Of a stretch of 64,000 bases of DNA, positions 1-11,836 are shown in pieces. Numbering within the stretch: position 1 is the stretch's first letter; each line of letters begins with the position of its first letter. The stretch is from Neckera pumila (taxonomy: Eukaryota > Streptophyta > Bryopsida > Hypnales > Neckeraceae): NCBI GenBank assembly GCA_963969595.1, contig OZ018417.1, positions 19,284,501 to 19,348,500 of the forward strand. The letters are read 5' to 3'. The notes under the pieces are model-generated. The model was not told where the DNA came from. It did not search any database and worked only from the letters and a program-made list of their open reading frames with translations. Position numbers and translations under genes: made by a program.

Positions 1-2608
1 ACCTTCCTAACTTTTGTTTTGGGAATGATACATAGTTTGATATGACCTTTCGTAGTATTTCTATAGTCATGCAATCAAGTTTTTTTTGCAAATACAAGTT
101 GGAGATTAATTGTGGACATGAATTTTGCTTGTTTTTGGAGTGTGGATTTTTTAAATATAAAGTGCATGGCAAGGTTTATTAGAAGAATGCTAGCATGTGA
201 GTGTAGAACATATGAGCCCAAGAGCCTAGAATTCTATATTATAGACACCTTCTATGATTATAGGTGCTTATGTTTTAGGTGCCTAAAACATAAAGTTTGT
301 TGAAAACTCTTTCTATATTATAATGTATCTATGTTATAGGTACATATGTTATAGACACCTTCAAATGTTTGTATATACATACCTACAACTAGGTTCAAGG
401 CTTATAGGCTCACTTCTCTATGCTTAGATGCTAGCATCGTTGACTTTATTATGGCCAAAGCACATACTCAAGCACAATTTTTTAGCATGAAAAATAAAAC
501 CAATAATTGATTGTAGATTGAAGTGGTGAAGTTACAAATATGCACCACAGATACAATTTTCTTCCTATTTGACAAATGGCATTTTAATATTTGGACTTTT
601 CATGCATTTATAGTGTTATTTAAAATACTCTTAAATAGAAAAAAGAAACAATGTCCCTTCTTGTGAACAAAACATTTTCATTCAAAAATTGTAAACAATT
701 AAGGGTCTACTCAAGCTTCTCATATTTATTGTTGATGTTGTTTTTATTAGTGCAATGGTAAGGCCTCTTTTGTCTAAGAAAACATTAGAAATACTATGCT
801 TCAAAATATTTCAAAAATAGAAAATGAAAGTTATAAAACACTCAATATTAGAGGCATTTGACAAGACAAGGTCTAATGTGTCATTGATTTTATTTGCAAA
901 CCCTCATTAGAATGTGTCCTTGGTCTACATTGGACACCTATCAATATTTTATTTAGAGTGTTTTTATACTCTTGTTTAATGTTGTACTTTGGAGGATTTA
1001 CAACTCCTCATAGTTGCATATATAACATTTATTAGTGTGCTTGGCATGACTACTTTGGCTCTACAATAGATAATATTTTGCATAGTATTTCGCATTCTAC
1101 AATAGATAATATTTTGAGGAATATTTTGCATGCAAGTATTTATCAACAGTCAAGTAGACAGGTGGAGTCTGAATGTGATCAGCAAGGTGCATGAATGAAA
1201 GGCAATGGGCATCAAGGCTACTATATGTTATGTATAATCTCATTGGCTCCTTATTCAAATTGAAATATTCGTCTCACCTTTACCACTCTAAGTCCAAACA
1301 AGGGACTAATGGACATTGTACAACACTATGATTGCTAAAATGTGTTTGGTGAGTTGGTTACTATTTTTTTTGCTACTTAAAACGTTTTGAAAACCATACT
1401 TGAGTTTGCTAGAGGCACATCTAAATTTGGGATGCATGGACCTTGATAGAATACCTTTTTCTTCAATTAAAGTCACAAAACTATATACTTTATATCTCAT
1501 TGAAAAATAAATTATCCAAGCAATATAGCAACCTAAGTTAGAACTCTATAGAGTTTCAAGTAGTTTTAGAATATATATATGTTGGCACATGAGTATCCTT
1601 GTTTATGAAGGTATGACCACACTGGAACTTTGTCAAGAGTGCAATTGTTGTTCTTGGAGCAAGTAGTTGGATTGTATTTCAACAATGCTAGGATATAAGC
1701 ATGAAAATGTGAGCATATGAGCCTTGAGCATTTATAATATAGGTGTATATTGTAGTCTTCTAAACTCATGTGCTCATGATCCTAGACTCACATAATAGCA
1801 CCCCTTGGCGATATTTACACCATGGATCTTTATTAAACGCTTAGTCTATCTGGCTATTGAGATAGTACATGCTAACACCAAGTTTTAGAACATGAGGTGC
1901 AGGATTTCAATAAAGTACTGGCAAGCAATCCATGGTTTCTTGTAACATGAAATTTTCAAGAAGCATAGATTCTAGCGACACAAGATCGGTTCTAAGTAGC
2001 TTGTCAGAACTTGAGCCATTATGTAAGAACTACGCGATGCTAAGAATGGAAGGGTGACTTTGAAGTTTGAAGTACCGTCAAGTTCAAATCACACCTTGTG
2101 CAACCACCACACCTATAACTCCTCAAAACAAATCCTTATCAATTGTAAATCATGACTGAAATTCTCAGAAAATATTCTCATTTTGATTGGCAATTCATTG
2201 AGCTTCTGCTATTCACAGTTTAGGGTGAGTATTATGCATAAGTTACTTGGTATCTCTTTCGCACCGTGCTTCTTGTGGTTTTGGAGATTTTGGTTTTAGA
2301 GGCTTTGGGACTCTTGAACATGTTTCAACATACACAAATGCAAATAAAGTTATGAACTATATGCATAATCTATGATTGCAGGTTTTAAGTAAGTGTAATG
2401 TGCACAAATTCATCTATCACCAAAATACCAAACACCTTCCGTAATAATCTCATTTTGGTTTTTCCTCAAATTGATAAATTGCAGTTTGCCCTACCCTTAA
2501 AAATTGACAACTTGGTTTTACACAACTTCAACTTTTGAAATCATTGCTTGGTTTGAGGTTCCTATCACAGCAATATCACAAAGTGTAAGTTTCCACACTT
2601 AGAGCATT
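1..2608. other. AT-rich intergenic DNA, no gene seen
   Basis: No reading frame here looks protein-like: all are short, AT-driven and without a recognisable motif. A 26-base near-perfect palindrome lies at 268-293 (12-base arms around TG). The stretch resembles decayed repeats, but I could not match it to another copy in the window. Confidence 0.6.
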
Positions 2609-3160
2609 CATTAGGAAAAATGGCAACCCTCAAAGGGGCTGCTTCCCTTTGAGGAGTTTCCCTCAGGGAGGTGCAGCCCCTTTGAGGGGAACGCCTCTGT
2701 TTTTGAACAGGGGGGTTCATTTTTTAAAAATTTAAAAATTCATAATAATAATATAATATTAATATAATATTATAATTAAAATTAAAATAATTAAAATAAT
2801 ACAAATTAATAATATAAAAAATAATAAATATTAAAATAATAATTAAAATAATAATAAAATAATTAAAATAAAATAATTCTCAAATTAGGAAGCTGATGTG
2901 GTCGCCATGGTGCCACATCAGATTCCAAAGAAAAAAAGAAAAAAAGAAAAAATTTAAATTAACTATTTTTATGTTTTTTTAAATACTAAAATAAGGTTCA
3001 GTGCCAGGGTCAGGCGCTGTCCAGGCTCTCCCGTTCGCTAGAGGGGGAATTTTTATTTTTATTTTTATTTTTTTTATTATTGAAAAAAAAAAAAAATCAG
3101 TTGCTGTTCCCTCGTTCCCCTCACTCACAGCCCCTTTGAGGGCTCCAATTCTTCCTAATG
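2609..3160. mobile_element. CATTAG-type MITE, copy A1 (552 bp)
   Basis: The left end reads CATTAGGAAAAATGGCAACC and continues into a CCTCAAAGGGGCTG motif. The right end is its inverted counterpart, finishing CTTCCTAATG at 3160. Over about 33 bases the two termini match with few differences. The interior is a very AT-rich block (2740-2880) plus further CCTTTGAGGG-type inner repeats. No coding capacity is seen, so it is a non-autonomous terminal-inverted-repeat element. The target duplication was not resolved. Confidence 0.75.
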
Positions 3161-5427
3161 GTTATCCATGCCCTACAAACAGGGCTGGGAAATGGAGTGG
3201 CCGAGTCTTGCAGCTCCCAGATTATTTCCATCCTCCACTTATACCTCACCCTCAAGGACATGCCAAACCAAGTCAAGCTCATGCATTAATGATGTGGAAG
3301 AATCAAGAGTCAAACAACATGCAGATTGATTAAAAAATTATAAGAAATGAGGATTTTAGGCCTACAAATCTACAAAACCGACAAGATCAAGCAAAAAGTC
3401 AAAACATGGTGGAGATGCTCTCGTAGTATTTGGAAAGGGAATTTTGGAGTGAATGGTCTCTTTTTGTCCTTGGCCGGGTTTGCAGGGAAACCACTTTTTC
3501 TTGGCTAGCCACGCCCAAGCCCAGGCCGGGGAGCTTCTCCATGAATGAGTGGCGATGCTCTTATCTCAATAAGATCAAAGTTTGCATTCTAAATAATTAA
3601 GATCAACCAATTCACATTGTAGAGTCTCCTATCCTACCGCCCCACTTTGCGCAAGTGTGAATCCAAAATGCAACAAAATAGAATACCAGTCAAACTTGAG
3701 ACCTTGAAGATGGAATTTGACAAACATTCCTCCTGTAGTGTGAACAAACTTCTACAGAAATATCTCCAATAACTAAAGGAAGAGGCTCCAACAGACGTGC
3801 AGTGTAAAAAGAGACCTACTCCTTATTGGGATTTGGAGTCTTTGCTGCAACTGCTCTTGACAAAGTGCAAAGTGTGTCCATATCCTAAGCAAGGGCTTGT
3901 GTCATACAGTGGCTTCTTTTTAGGGCTTAGTGTAAATTGCATGTAATAGCATAAGACAACATCTCCCCAGGGTGCATGGAAACTTCGATGACACCAAAAA
4001 TTCAACGCTCAATCTTTTACAACCATTTTTACTGGTTGGATATTCAAAAAGCAGCAGTTCCCCAGCCAATTTTGAAAATCACTCCCTAACAAACTTTTCT
4101 GTATGGTACTTGCACGCTCAATTTTTCAACATCCATCATCATCCAAAAGGCATGAGAGCAGCCCCACAGTAACATGCCACAACTGACCTCTAAAGGTTAT
4201 GTACCATTGATCTTCTATGATACAAGAATGCCCTCCATTGATTTGCTTGAGCGAGTTTCTGTGCAGGGCTGCTCTGAGTATTGCTGGGAAGGCAAATTCT
4301 GTACTTGAAGGTCTAATTCAACTCAGGTGCCAAAATTGAATTTTTTGCACTAGATTCTCTGGGGTCCATGTCACCTCACACCATTCACAAGATGACACAT
4401 GACCCTTTTAAAAAAAAAAATGACTTAATTTGCACTGAATCTGACCTTCATGTAGGGTAGTACAGGTGCTGATGTCCAAAGAATTTACTAATGCTGGATC
4501 TTTTACATGCATTTTAATTTGCTGTTTTTCTTTGAAGTAGGTGAAAGTGAGGGTTGTTGAATGGGGAGCCAAGGCCCAGAAACTTGCAAATGATTTCTTC
4601 ATGTGGCCCCAGAGAAGCACTGATGATGCTGTGGGCTTTCCTTCCTTGATATCTGCCAAGTGGTTGCCCCTTTGACAATATTGACCTCTAGTAAGAGTTC
4701 AACCAGATAAGAAAAAGGGGAAATATGCCTGTTACCAAGCAGATTCTCTATCTAGGTACCTGGCTTGGAGAAGTTATTTGTCAATTCCTGTATTTTTTCA
4801 GAGAAAGAGAAGTTTGAGAGAAATCATTTGCAAGTAGAATCATGACATTCCCACAAAAAATGAATTTTTTGTGATTTTTCAAAGTTTTCTGGGACTAAAT
4901 TGGTAAAGCGTGATTGGGCAAACCCATGCTAAGTCACGCGCTGATGTCCCCCTACCCAAGTTGCATTGTCATGATGCAAAAGCATGACACTAGACCCATC
5001 CTACAAAGTGGGCCATACAAGTGAATTTATTCTTAGGGAAAACGTAGAATTTTTTTTATTTTTCACGCATGATAAAAGTTACAAATTTTGAATTTGTATT
5101 TGCAATTAGAGGACCCAAATAAGCTATAAAAGGTGAAGGACATAGCATTAACGCGGCACAAAATAGGGGGCTGTTTTTTTTACAATTACTTTACATTCAC
5201 CCTTCATAGCTCACTTCATGGGACGGGTTTAGCATCCTGCAATGCTGTAGGATTGCTTAGATTGAAGTAATAGGTGGGTAATTGACGCAAATTTTGGAAA
5301 GGTCTAATAGATGTTGGAATTGGGTGACTAACGACATTGGATTGTTCTACTTTAGGTACCTCTATATATACAAATCAAAATAATTCATTTAGGCACCCAA
5401 GTACTTCACTATACCTTGTAATATATA
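3161..5427. other. Intergenic repeats; 3161-3480 is repeated at 42.95-43.28 kb
   Basis: Sequence from about 3160 to 3480 (around CTCATGCATTAATGA and ACAAGATCAAGC) is recognisably repeated at 42950-43280, so it belongs to a dispersed repeat that A1 sits beside. The part at 3600-4700 has higher GC than its surroundings and several modest reading frames on both strands, none of which I recognise. It may be a decayed gene or transposon remnant. Nothing is readable in 4700-5427. Confidence 0.5.
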
Positions 5428-6421
5428 TATATGCAACATTTGAAATTGGTTTTATAGATTTATATATACTTGGAAAGCTTTGAATCATTCCATTTGGATT
5501 AATGAGTCAAAACATTAGGAAAAATTTGAACTCTGCAAAAGGCCGTTAAGCTTTCATTTTTCGGCACCCCACGGTCCAAGTACAAAAAAACAAAAAAAGA
5601 TTTTTAATTTTTAATTTTTTTTATTCAAAAAATTTATCAAAAAACTAAAAATTATTAAAAAAATAGTAAAGCTTGACATGATTCTGATGTGGCACCAATA
5701 GTGCCACATCAAATGCGAAATTTAAAAATAATAAATAATAAAAAATATTTTTTTCCTCTTTAATTGCACCGGGGGGTTCAAAACTCAAGGCCTTCTTGAA
5801 GCTTGATATTTTCCTTCAATGAGGAGTTTATTTTGAGGTAGTTATAGAATTCCTACTCTAAAATAACTTTGAAGTCCTTTATCTAACTCAATTTTCAATA
5901 TTTTTGAAAAAAAATAAAAACAATAGGTGTAGATTGTTTATTACAACATTACAACAGTTGGGATTGACATTTTTCAATTGGCCATAATAAAATTCTTGAC
6001 AATTTAGTATTTTGAGTCTCTACCTCTTACTACTTACTGTTTTTTTCTTGTATGTTGTATAATTCCAAATGATCTGAAATTTTTCAAGCATGTAGCCATT
6101 ATGCCTTGAAGAATGAATCCAAAGAGTAACCACAATTTTGGACATTTTTACATACAAATGTGACCTTGTGAAGTGCAGCTGCCCGGATTTTCGCAGGGAC
6201 AAAAACAGGATTTTTTTCAATTCTTGCAATCTTGATATTTTGCAATCCACAAGGTAGAAAATTCTGAAATTTTTTCCACATCTTTTTAAACTAGTGTACT
6301 ACAAGACCTTATGGTTATATGTGTTCAAAAATATTTTCTTTCTAAAATTTGGTACTTGTATTAGAATGACAATTTTGGAGCGGTTTTGGTGAAAACATAG
6401 TAAAAAACATTTAAGGGTTAA
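5428..6421 (-). mobile_element. TTAA-family element, truncated copy B1, interrupted by a MITE
   Basis: This is the reverse-orientation relative of the copy at 41285-42211. Shared blocks include the segment around GTGAAGTGCAGCTGCCCGG (6165-6190). The preserved end reads AAGGGTTAA with TTAA at 6418-6421. The other end cannot be followed beyond about 5428. A CATTAG-type MITE (5513-5821) interrupts it. Confidence 0.65.
5513..5821. mobile_element. CATTAG-type MITE, copy A7, nested in B1
   Basis: The termini are CATTAGGAAAAATTTGAAC at the left and, in reverse complement, CATTGAAGGAAAATATCAAG at the right. In the sister TTAA-family copy near 40.85 kb the flanking sequences (GAGTCAAAA and GAGGA in B1) lie next to each other with only about five bases between. 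This supports a later insertion. Confidence 0.55.
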
Positions 6422-9400
6422 TTGTTATTTTACAGTAGATATGCCCCTTTTTTTCACATCTCCTTTTTTTCCATTTTCCTACACCCAATGATAGTTAAAT
6501 TTGAAGTTTGAGGCATTTTAATATGTTTCAATTGTAATTCCAAAATATATACGCAATTTTAGAGTTGATTAGTATAAAATGTATATTCTAACTACTATCA
6601 AATATAGCCTATATAAATAGTAAATATATAGACATCATATATCAAACAATTCAAATGAATCAAACATGTATAACAGGGGAAAAAATTTGAAAATCCCACA
6701 AGTAGTATTATATTGGCTAAATTTGATTTATGCAACGCGTCCTTGAAAACCGTCCACCAGAGATCTGAATTAGAGCAAACAAATAGGTAGCAATCCCAAA
6801 TAAAACATTTTTCATTAATTTGTCTATATGTAAATGGAAAATGGAAGCTCCTCATGCGAGTTCTTTTCTTCCCTTTTAGATTATTCCTTGGTAGATTTAC
6901 AAATTATGTATTATGGGTCATTACTATATATTATATAATAGTTATAATAGAGTATGCTTTAAAAAAATGATGCTATAATAATGGATATTTTTAAAATTAT
7001 TAGCTCCAACACTTATAATATACCCTATTAATAATAGGTCTCATATTGTTCCTAATGTAATTGCTAGTGAAGTATTTGGATTTAGGCAACATCAAAGAAG
7101 GCAATAAGATGTAAAGTTTCTATTTTAACTTTAGGTATTTAGTCCTTAAGTACTTCGGATATTATATTCTACATGATGAACAAAGTGCTTACAATATATG
7201 TGAATTTTATCTACATGACTTTTCATGCTTCTAAGTGTTAAGCTAGAGGCACCCATTGTCAACCTGGACCCATTTTCAATCTGGAGGAGGTACTATTTTT
7301 ATCTTAGCTGGAACAAATCTAAAGAAATCCAATCTAATCTTAGAATGTCTTTTTTCAAGGTTGGAACTAATAAGGTTATGACTTATGTCCCAAAGTAGTG
7401 AGTAAAAAAGCAGTTCTTGAGATCAAAATTGGAAGAGTTTAGAAATTGACAATGGATCCTAAGTATTTTTTGGCTCCCAAAATTTATAGTATTTTCAACA
7501 TTGGAAATAAAATTATGAAAAAATTTCAATCTCCATATTTCCTATCTTTTTGCACGCAAAAAATTTTCTTCAACATAAATTGTCCATGATCTGTTGGAAA
7601 ATCCCTTAAAAGATCAAGAATGGGTTCTTCTACCTTATTTGAATATGTAGTATCTATATTTCTTCAATGACAAATTTGATAAAATAGAGGCAAGCAATAT
7701 ATATTTATAAAAATATAAAGAAAATGCATTCAAAAATTCAAGAAAAGATTCTATAATGAAAAAAAGAAAGATTTTGTGGTTGTCCCTTTTGAATGGATAG
7801 GAATGGATAGTCACTCAAAAGGGAAAGTAGAGTCTAAACTCTAAGTACTCCTCCAATTTGCAAATTATAAAAAACATTATTATTTATTTTCACTACACCT
7901 TGATAATAAATAAAATAAAATATATTAATTTTAATATATAGAATTCACATATATTATAACACTTGGAGGGCAAGCAAGTTGCATCTTTTCAAGAGATTAT
8001 AGGAAGGTGCCCAATCAAGCCTTTAACTTTGGTTGGTCATATAGACCAAATAGTTATGCAATGTCCAATTATCATTCCTTTACATTGAGCCAAAAATTTA
8101 TTGCTTATTACTTTTTTTCCGGGTACATTATTTTTCTATGACAAACCAAAATTACAACATTACCACTTTGGAGAGTGCTATATTTCAATTCAAAGTTCAT
8201 ACTACTAAGAGCTTAATATTTCATGTCACATCATATCTCCTTCCAACTTAATAGTCTTTCCAAAAATGAATATGTGACGTCCTTTCAAAAAAAAAATGAA
8301 TATGTCTTTTCAACTTCTTACTTCAATTACATTTTTTGCACAAATTTTTTAATATAAAAATTTGAAAGGCAAAATTTCACCATTCATAAAGAACTAAACA
8401 AAACTTGTTTTGAAATTCAAGCTAGCATCACAATTTTAAGGATTTTTGGTTGTTTAATTTTGACATGAATTATCAAAAAAATCTAAAAAACCATATTGTT
8501 TGGGCTACCAAAATATGAAAAGGATACTGTAAAGTTGTTTTAGGAAAGAGTGGTTTGTTAATTTTGCATCAAAAAATTTATTTAAGGATTGTATACATTT
8601 TAGTCATTATTATTCCTCCAAATTCTTTAAGCCCTATGGGTTTAAATATATCAAATTGAGTAAACTAAATTTATAGCACACTGTAGAAGAGACTTTCTTT
8701 AATTAAATTCAAAGTATGATACTCTTTTGATATTCCATAATTAGTAACATGTGGTTTATGACAAAGCATTAAAAACTACAATACTTTTCTAGATGGCTTA
8801 AGGGCATTGAGTGCAAGTTTAAAATATAATGTATAGTTGATGAAAATTTAATCAAAAACAAAGAATAAATTCATTTTAGTAGAACTATATATAATTGACA
8901 TGAGAAAGTTATAATAAATTCATATTGTAAATAAAATATTACAAAGATAGAAGTACCTATGTATGAAGGTTGTTATACTAGAAATGTAGCAATTTTAGGT
9001 AGGATTTAAGATCTTATAAAACACGTCCTTACATCATAAACTGTTTCTTGTTTGGTTTTCTATTTTGAAAATATGATGCTAATCTATTACAACTTCTAGA
9101 AGACAACAACCAAAACAAAATTTGTAAACCATACTCCTTTGCAAACATTTGCAGACAAGGATTCTATTTATAGGCCTTTGATATTTATAATTAAAGCAAT
9201 AAATTTTTTTTATACTGTTTGATATTCCACATCTAATTAAGTACAAAATTAGATGTATTGTTTTGGGGGATTTATTAACAATTGAAATTTTAAGACATAT
9301 TTGCTAATGCAATCTACAACAATTTTACAGATGCAAACATTCTTTAAAAATTCAGATGTTTGAAGAAAACTAGTTCAATCTATGGATGCTATTTTTTCAC

Positions 9401-10951
9401 TTTTGTATACATAACATACTTTTACAATACTCTACCATTTATTCTGAAGCTAGATAGTTTTCTCAAAGATAGATTGTTAGACTGTTTAGAGTAAAAATTT
9501 GATTTTAATGATTAGAAAAACAGGAATATTGTTTCAATGTTTCTGGGCATCACCAAAAGTCTAAAAATAATTTCAAATTTTTTTTCTCATAGAAATTATT
9601 TTTGTCTATATGGAAAGATTTCATTGATTCCATTTGGACTAGTAATGAGGAAGTTAATGAACTCTTTGACTCGTTTTGGGGGCAATCTAAGCAATTTCTT
9701 GAAAAAACAACTTATATAATTCAAATTTTAACACAATTTTTCACACTTTTTCACAATTCTTTGAAACATTGTTTAAGTTGCTTTTTTTATTAATCACTCT
9801 TTTGGACACTTTTTCTTCAATCTTGTACCTAAGTCTTCTACTTAACTATTTTTTAAGAATAAAAATGAGTTGTGTTTTTTATCCATTTTTCCTAGACTTT
9901 CAACTCAATTCTTCAATATAAAATATTTTAAATTCAATATCAATTGGTAGTGCAAAAACTTTAACCTAAGGCTGAAGATTCAAAATGGCGAGGTTGGCGA
10001 GGTTCAATTAAAAAAATTCTTCATTTCAAATGCAAATATCTTGCAATCCAAGCAATCAAATTTTCTAAAATTTCTTCTATACATTCTAATGCAAGATTTT
10101 TTGTACATTTAGATGTGCAAAAAAGTAATTTCTAATGCTTTTTGCACTTTGCAATGGAAATAGCAATTTCTCGAGCAGTTTTGAGTGGAATTTGATGAGT
10201 GGATTTTTTCTACATTTGGAGGATTAAGGATGAAAAAAGGCCTTGGAACTATGGTAGTATTGCATGGAATAAAACCTTGTAGGAGTTGAAGAAGACAAAT
10301 TTTTCCAAATTGCTTAGAGTGTGCTCCACAATTTTGACCCTGGGTAGATAAGAAAACAAACTATTTTCACTGGGATTAATAAAAAGATTCAATGTGCTTC
10401 CATTCTAAACTTGCCCAATGTGTGCCTATTTTGCTGGTACTTTTGTGTGTTGTGATGTAGGTCCCTTTTCCTATGTGAGGTATTGTGTAGAATGGCTTCT
10501 ATGGGGCGATAACTAAGGTAGATTGTCTATATTCTACCCATGCCGTAGGAATTGCTCCTACTATTACACCATGACTTGGTACTATAGGGATGAAAAGCTG
10601 CCGAATGATGAATTGGTGCTAATTAGGGAATACTGTTGTACAATTTTATAAGTGTTTGGAAACTAAGTTTGATTTGAATGTAGATAAAATTTTAGTGTAA
10701 ATAATTTGGAGTTATGAGTCGTGGGATGCTTTGTGCCATCCTAGGCAATGGAGAGTGCTATTATGTGTACATGTTTCACAAACCTTCAATAGTTGTAGAA
10801 CATCTACTTATACATGTACTAAAGACTCATATGCTTGCATTATTGCCTTGGCAATTACATGCATTACATTATTCAAGTTTAATGTTTGCATGTCTTCATT
10901 TTTGAACTCCATTTGCACCATTAATAAACATTTGTTTGACATTTAATGGCA
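6422..10951. other. AT-rich intergenic repeats
   Basis: No gene is supported. 7240-7650 is related to 31010-31330 (shared blocks around CAAAGTAGTGA and AGTTCTTGA). 9540-9760 resembles the interior of the TTAA-family elements (shared GATTCCATTTGGACTAGT block, compare 31.70 kb). A short protein-like stretch of about 45 codons lies at 10520-10650 (+) but has stops on both sides and no recognised homology. Confidence 0.5.
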
Positions 10952-11252
10952 AGGATCTATAGCCTTTTTTTTAATGAAACAAAATTTCATTGCAAAAGAA
11001 AGGATACAAAGCCACCAGTTACAGGTGGCTTGGTGGAACACGACGTAGACAACAAGACACAAGACAGAGCGGACACCAAGCAAATGCATGCAAGCAACCA
11101 AAGACACAACACAAAGAGAAGCCTTAGGCTGCTCGTGGCTGGCTGTGAGGAGCGAGGTTCCGTTGCATTGCTGATGGCGCAGTTTAAGGCGGCTCTTACA
11201 CAAAACTGTTGTAGAGATCGGAGGGCGCCTATCGTGGAGGATCTATAGCCTT
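10952..11252 (-). mobile_element. SINE or 5'-truncated LINE insertion with 15-bp target duplication
   Basis: A perfect 15-base direct repeat, AGGATCTATAGCCTT, lies at 10952-10966 and 11238-11252. Directly inside the left copy is a run of eight T (10965-10972), which is a poly-A tail on the minus strand. The 271 bases between the repeats are clearly richer in GC than the surrounding DNA. Poly-A plus a variable-length target duplication is the mark of target-primed reverse transcription. The element is too short and unrecognised to say whether it is a SINE, a truncated LINE or a processed transcript. Confidence 0.75.
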
Positions 11253-11836
11253 CAATAACACCCTACTATTGCAAGCTTTATAAAACCATTTCTAATTCAA
11301 TTTAAGTCTAAAAACTGCGAATCAAATTGTGATAGATGTGTCTGCTTTTCTTCTTTCCCTAAAAATTTGTTAGAAAATGCTTTGATCTATGTAGAAAAAA
11401 TCCTAAGCCAACATGCTCATAAATGGGTGTGAGGCTTGGCTTAGTAACTTAATTGAATCTTGCAATGAAATCCTTCATTTGCAAAAAAACAAAAACAAAA
11501 AACAAACTCTCTAGTGTGAACGCTTCAATTTTGGAAGAATTTTACTATACGTGCGCTCTGACCTTTTTCGCCATTCCCTGGAGCTCCAAACCCTAGCTTG
11601 AGGGTCACGGACTCACATTCAAGCATTTGCTTGGCCTCATGGTCTGGTTTGGTTTCAGTAATTGCGAGTGGAATGTTGCGTTAGGTGATGCGAGAGTGCT
11701 CTTGCACGGAATTTTTTCAAAAATCAAGTTATGAGGTTCAGAGTTTGTTTTGATTCGTGACGGGAGTCGTCGAGGATTGCTGGAGTTCATTCCTCTTGGA
11801 GTGAGAACGAGTACTACTCGGAACAAGACGCCCGCG
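11253..11836 (+). promoter_or_regulatory. Putative promoter and 5' leader of the mitochondrial carrier gene
   Basis: GC content rises from about 11.53 kb towards the start codon at 11837, and no other gene lies between here and the retroelement insertion. An in-frame ATG at 11750 would add 29 residues (arginine/serine-rich) to the carrier. I treat this as leader because the shorter start already gives the expected carrier N-terminus. No TATA box or specific operator was identified. Confidence 0.35.

Noticed and set aside
3001..3333. 110-codon open frame (+)
   Set aside because: It runs through the terminal repeat and AT-rich interior of MITE A1 and its flank; low-complexity FIFIFI/KKKK content shows it is not a gene.
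10520..10650. Protein-like stretch of about 45 codons (YYRDEKLPNDELVLIREYCC)
   Set aside because: Stops on both sides, no splice-compatible neighbours and no recognised family; kept only as a possible gene remnant.
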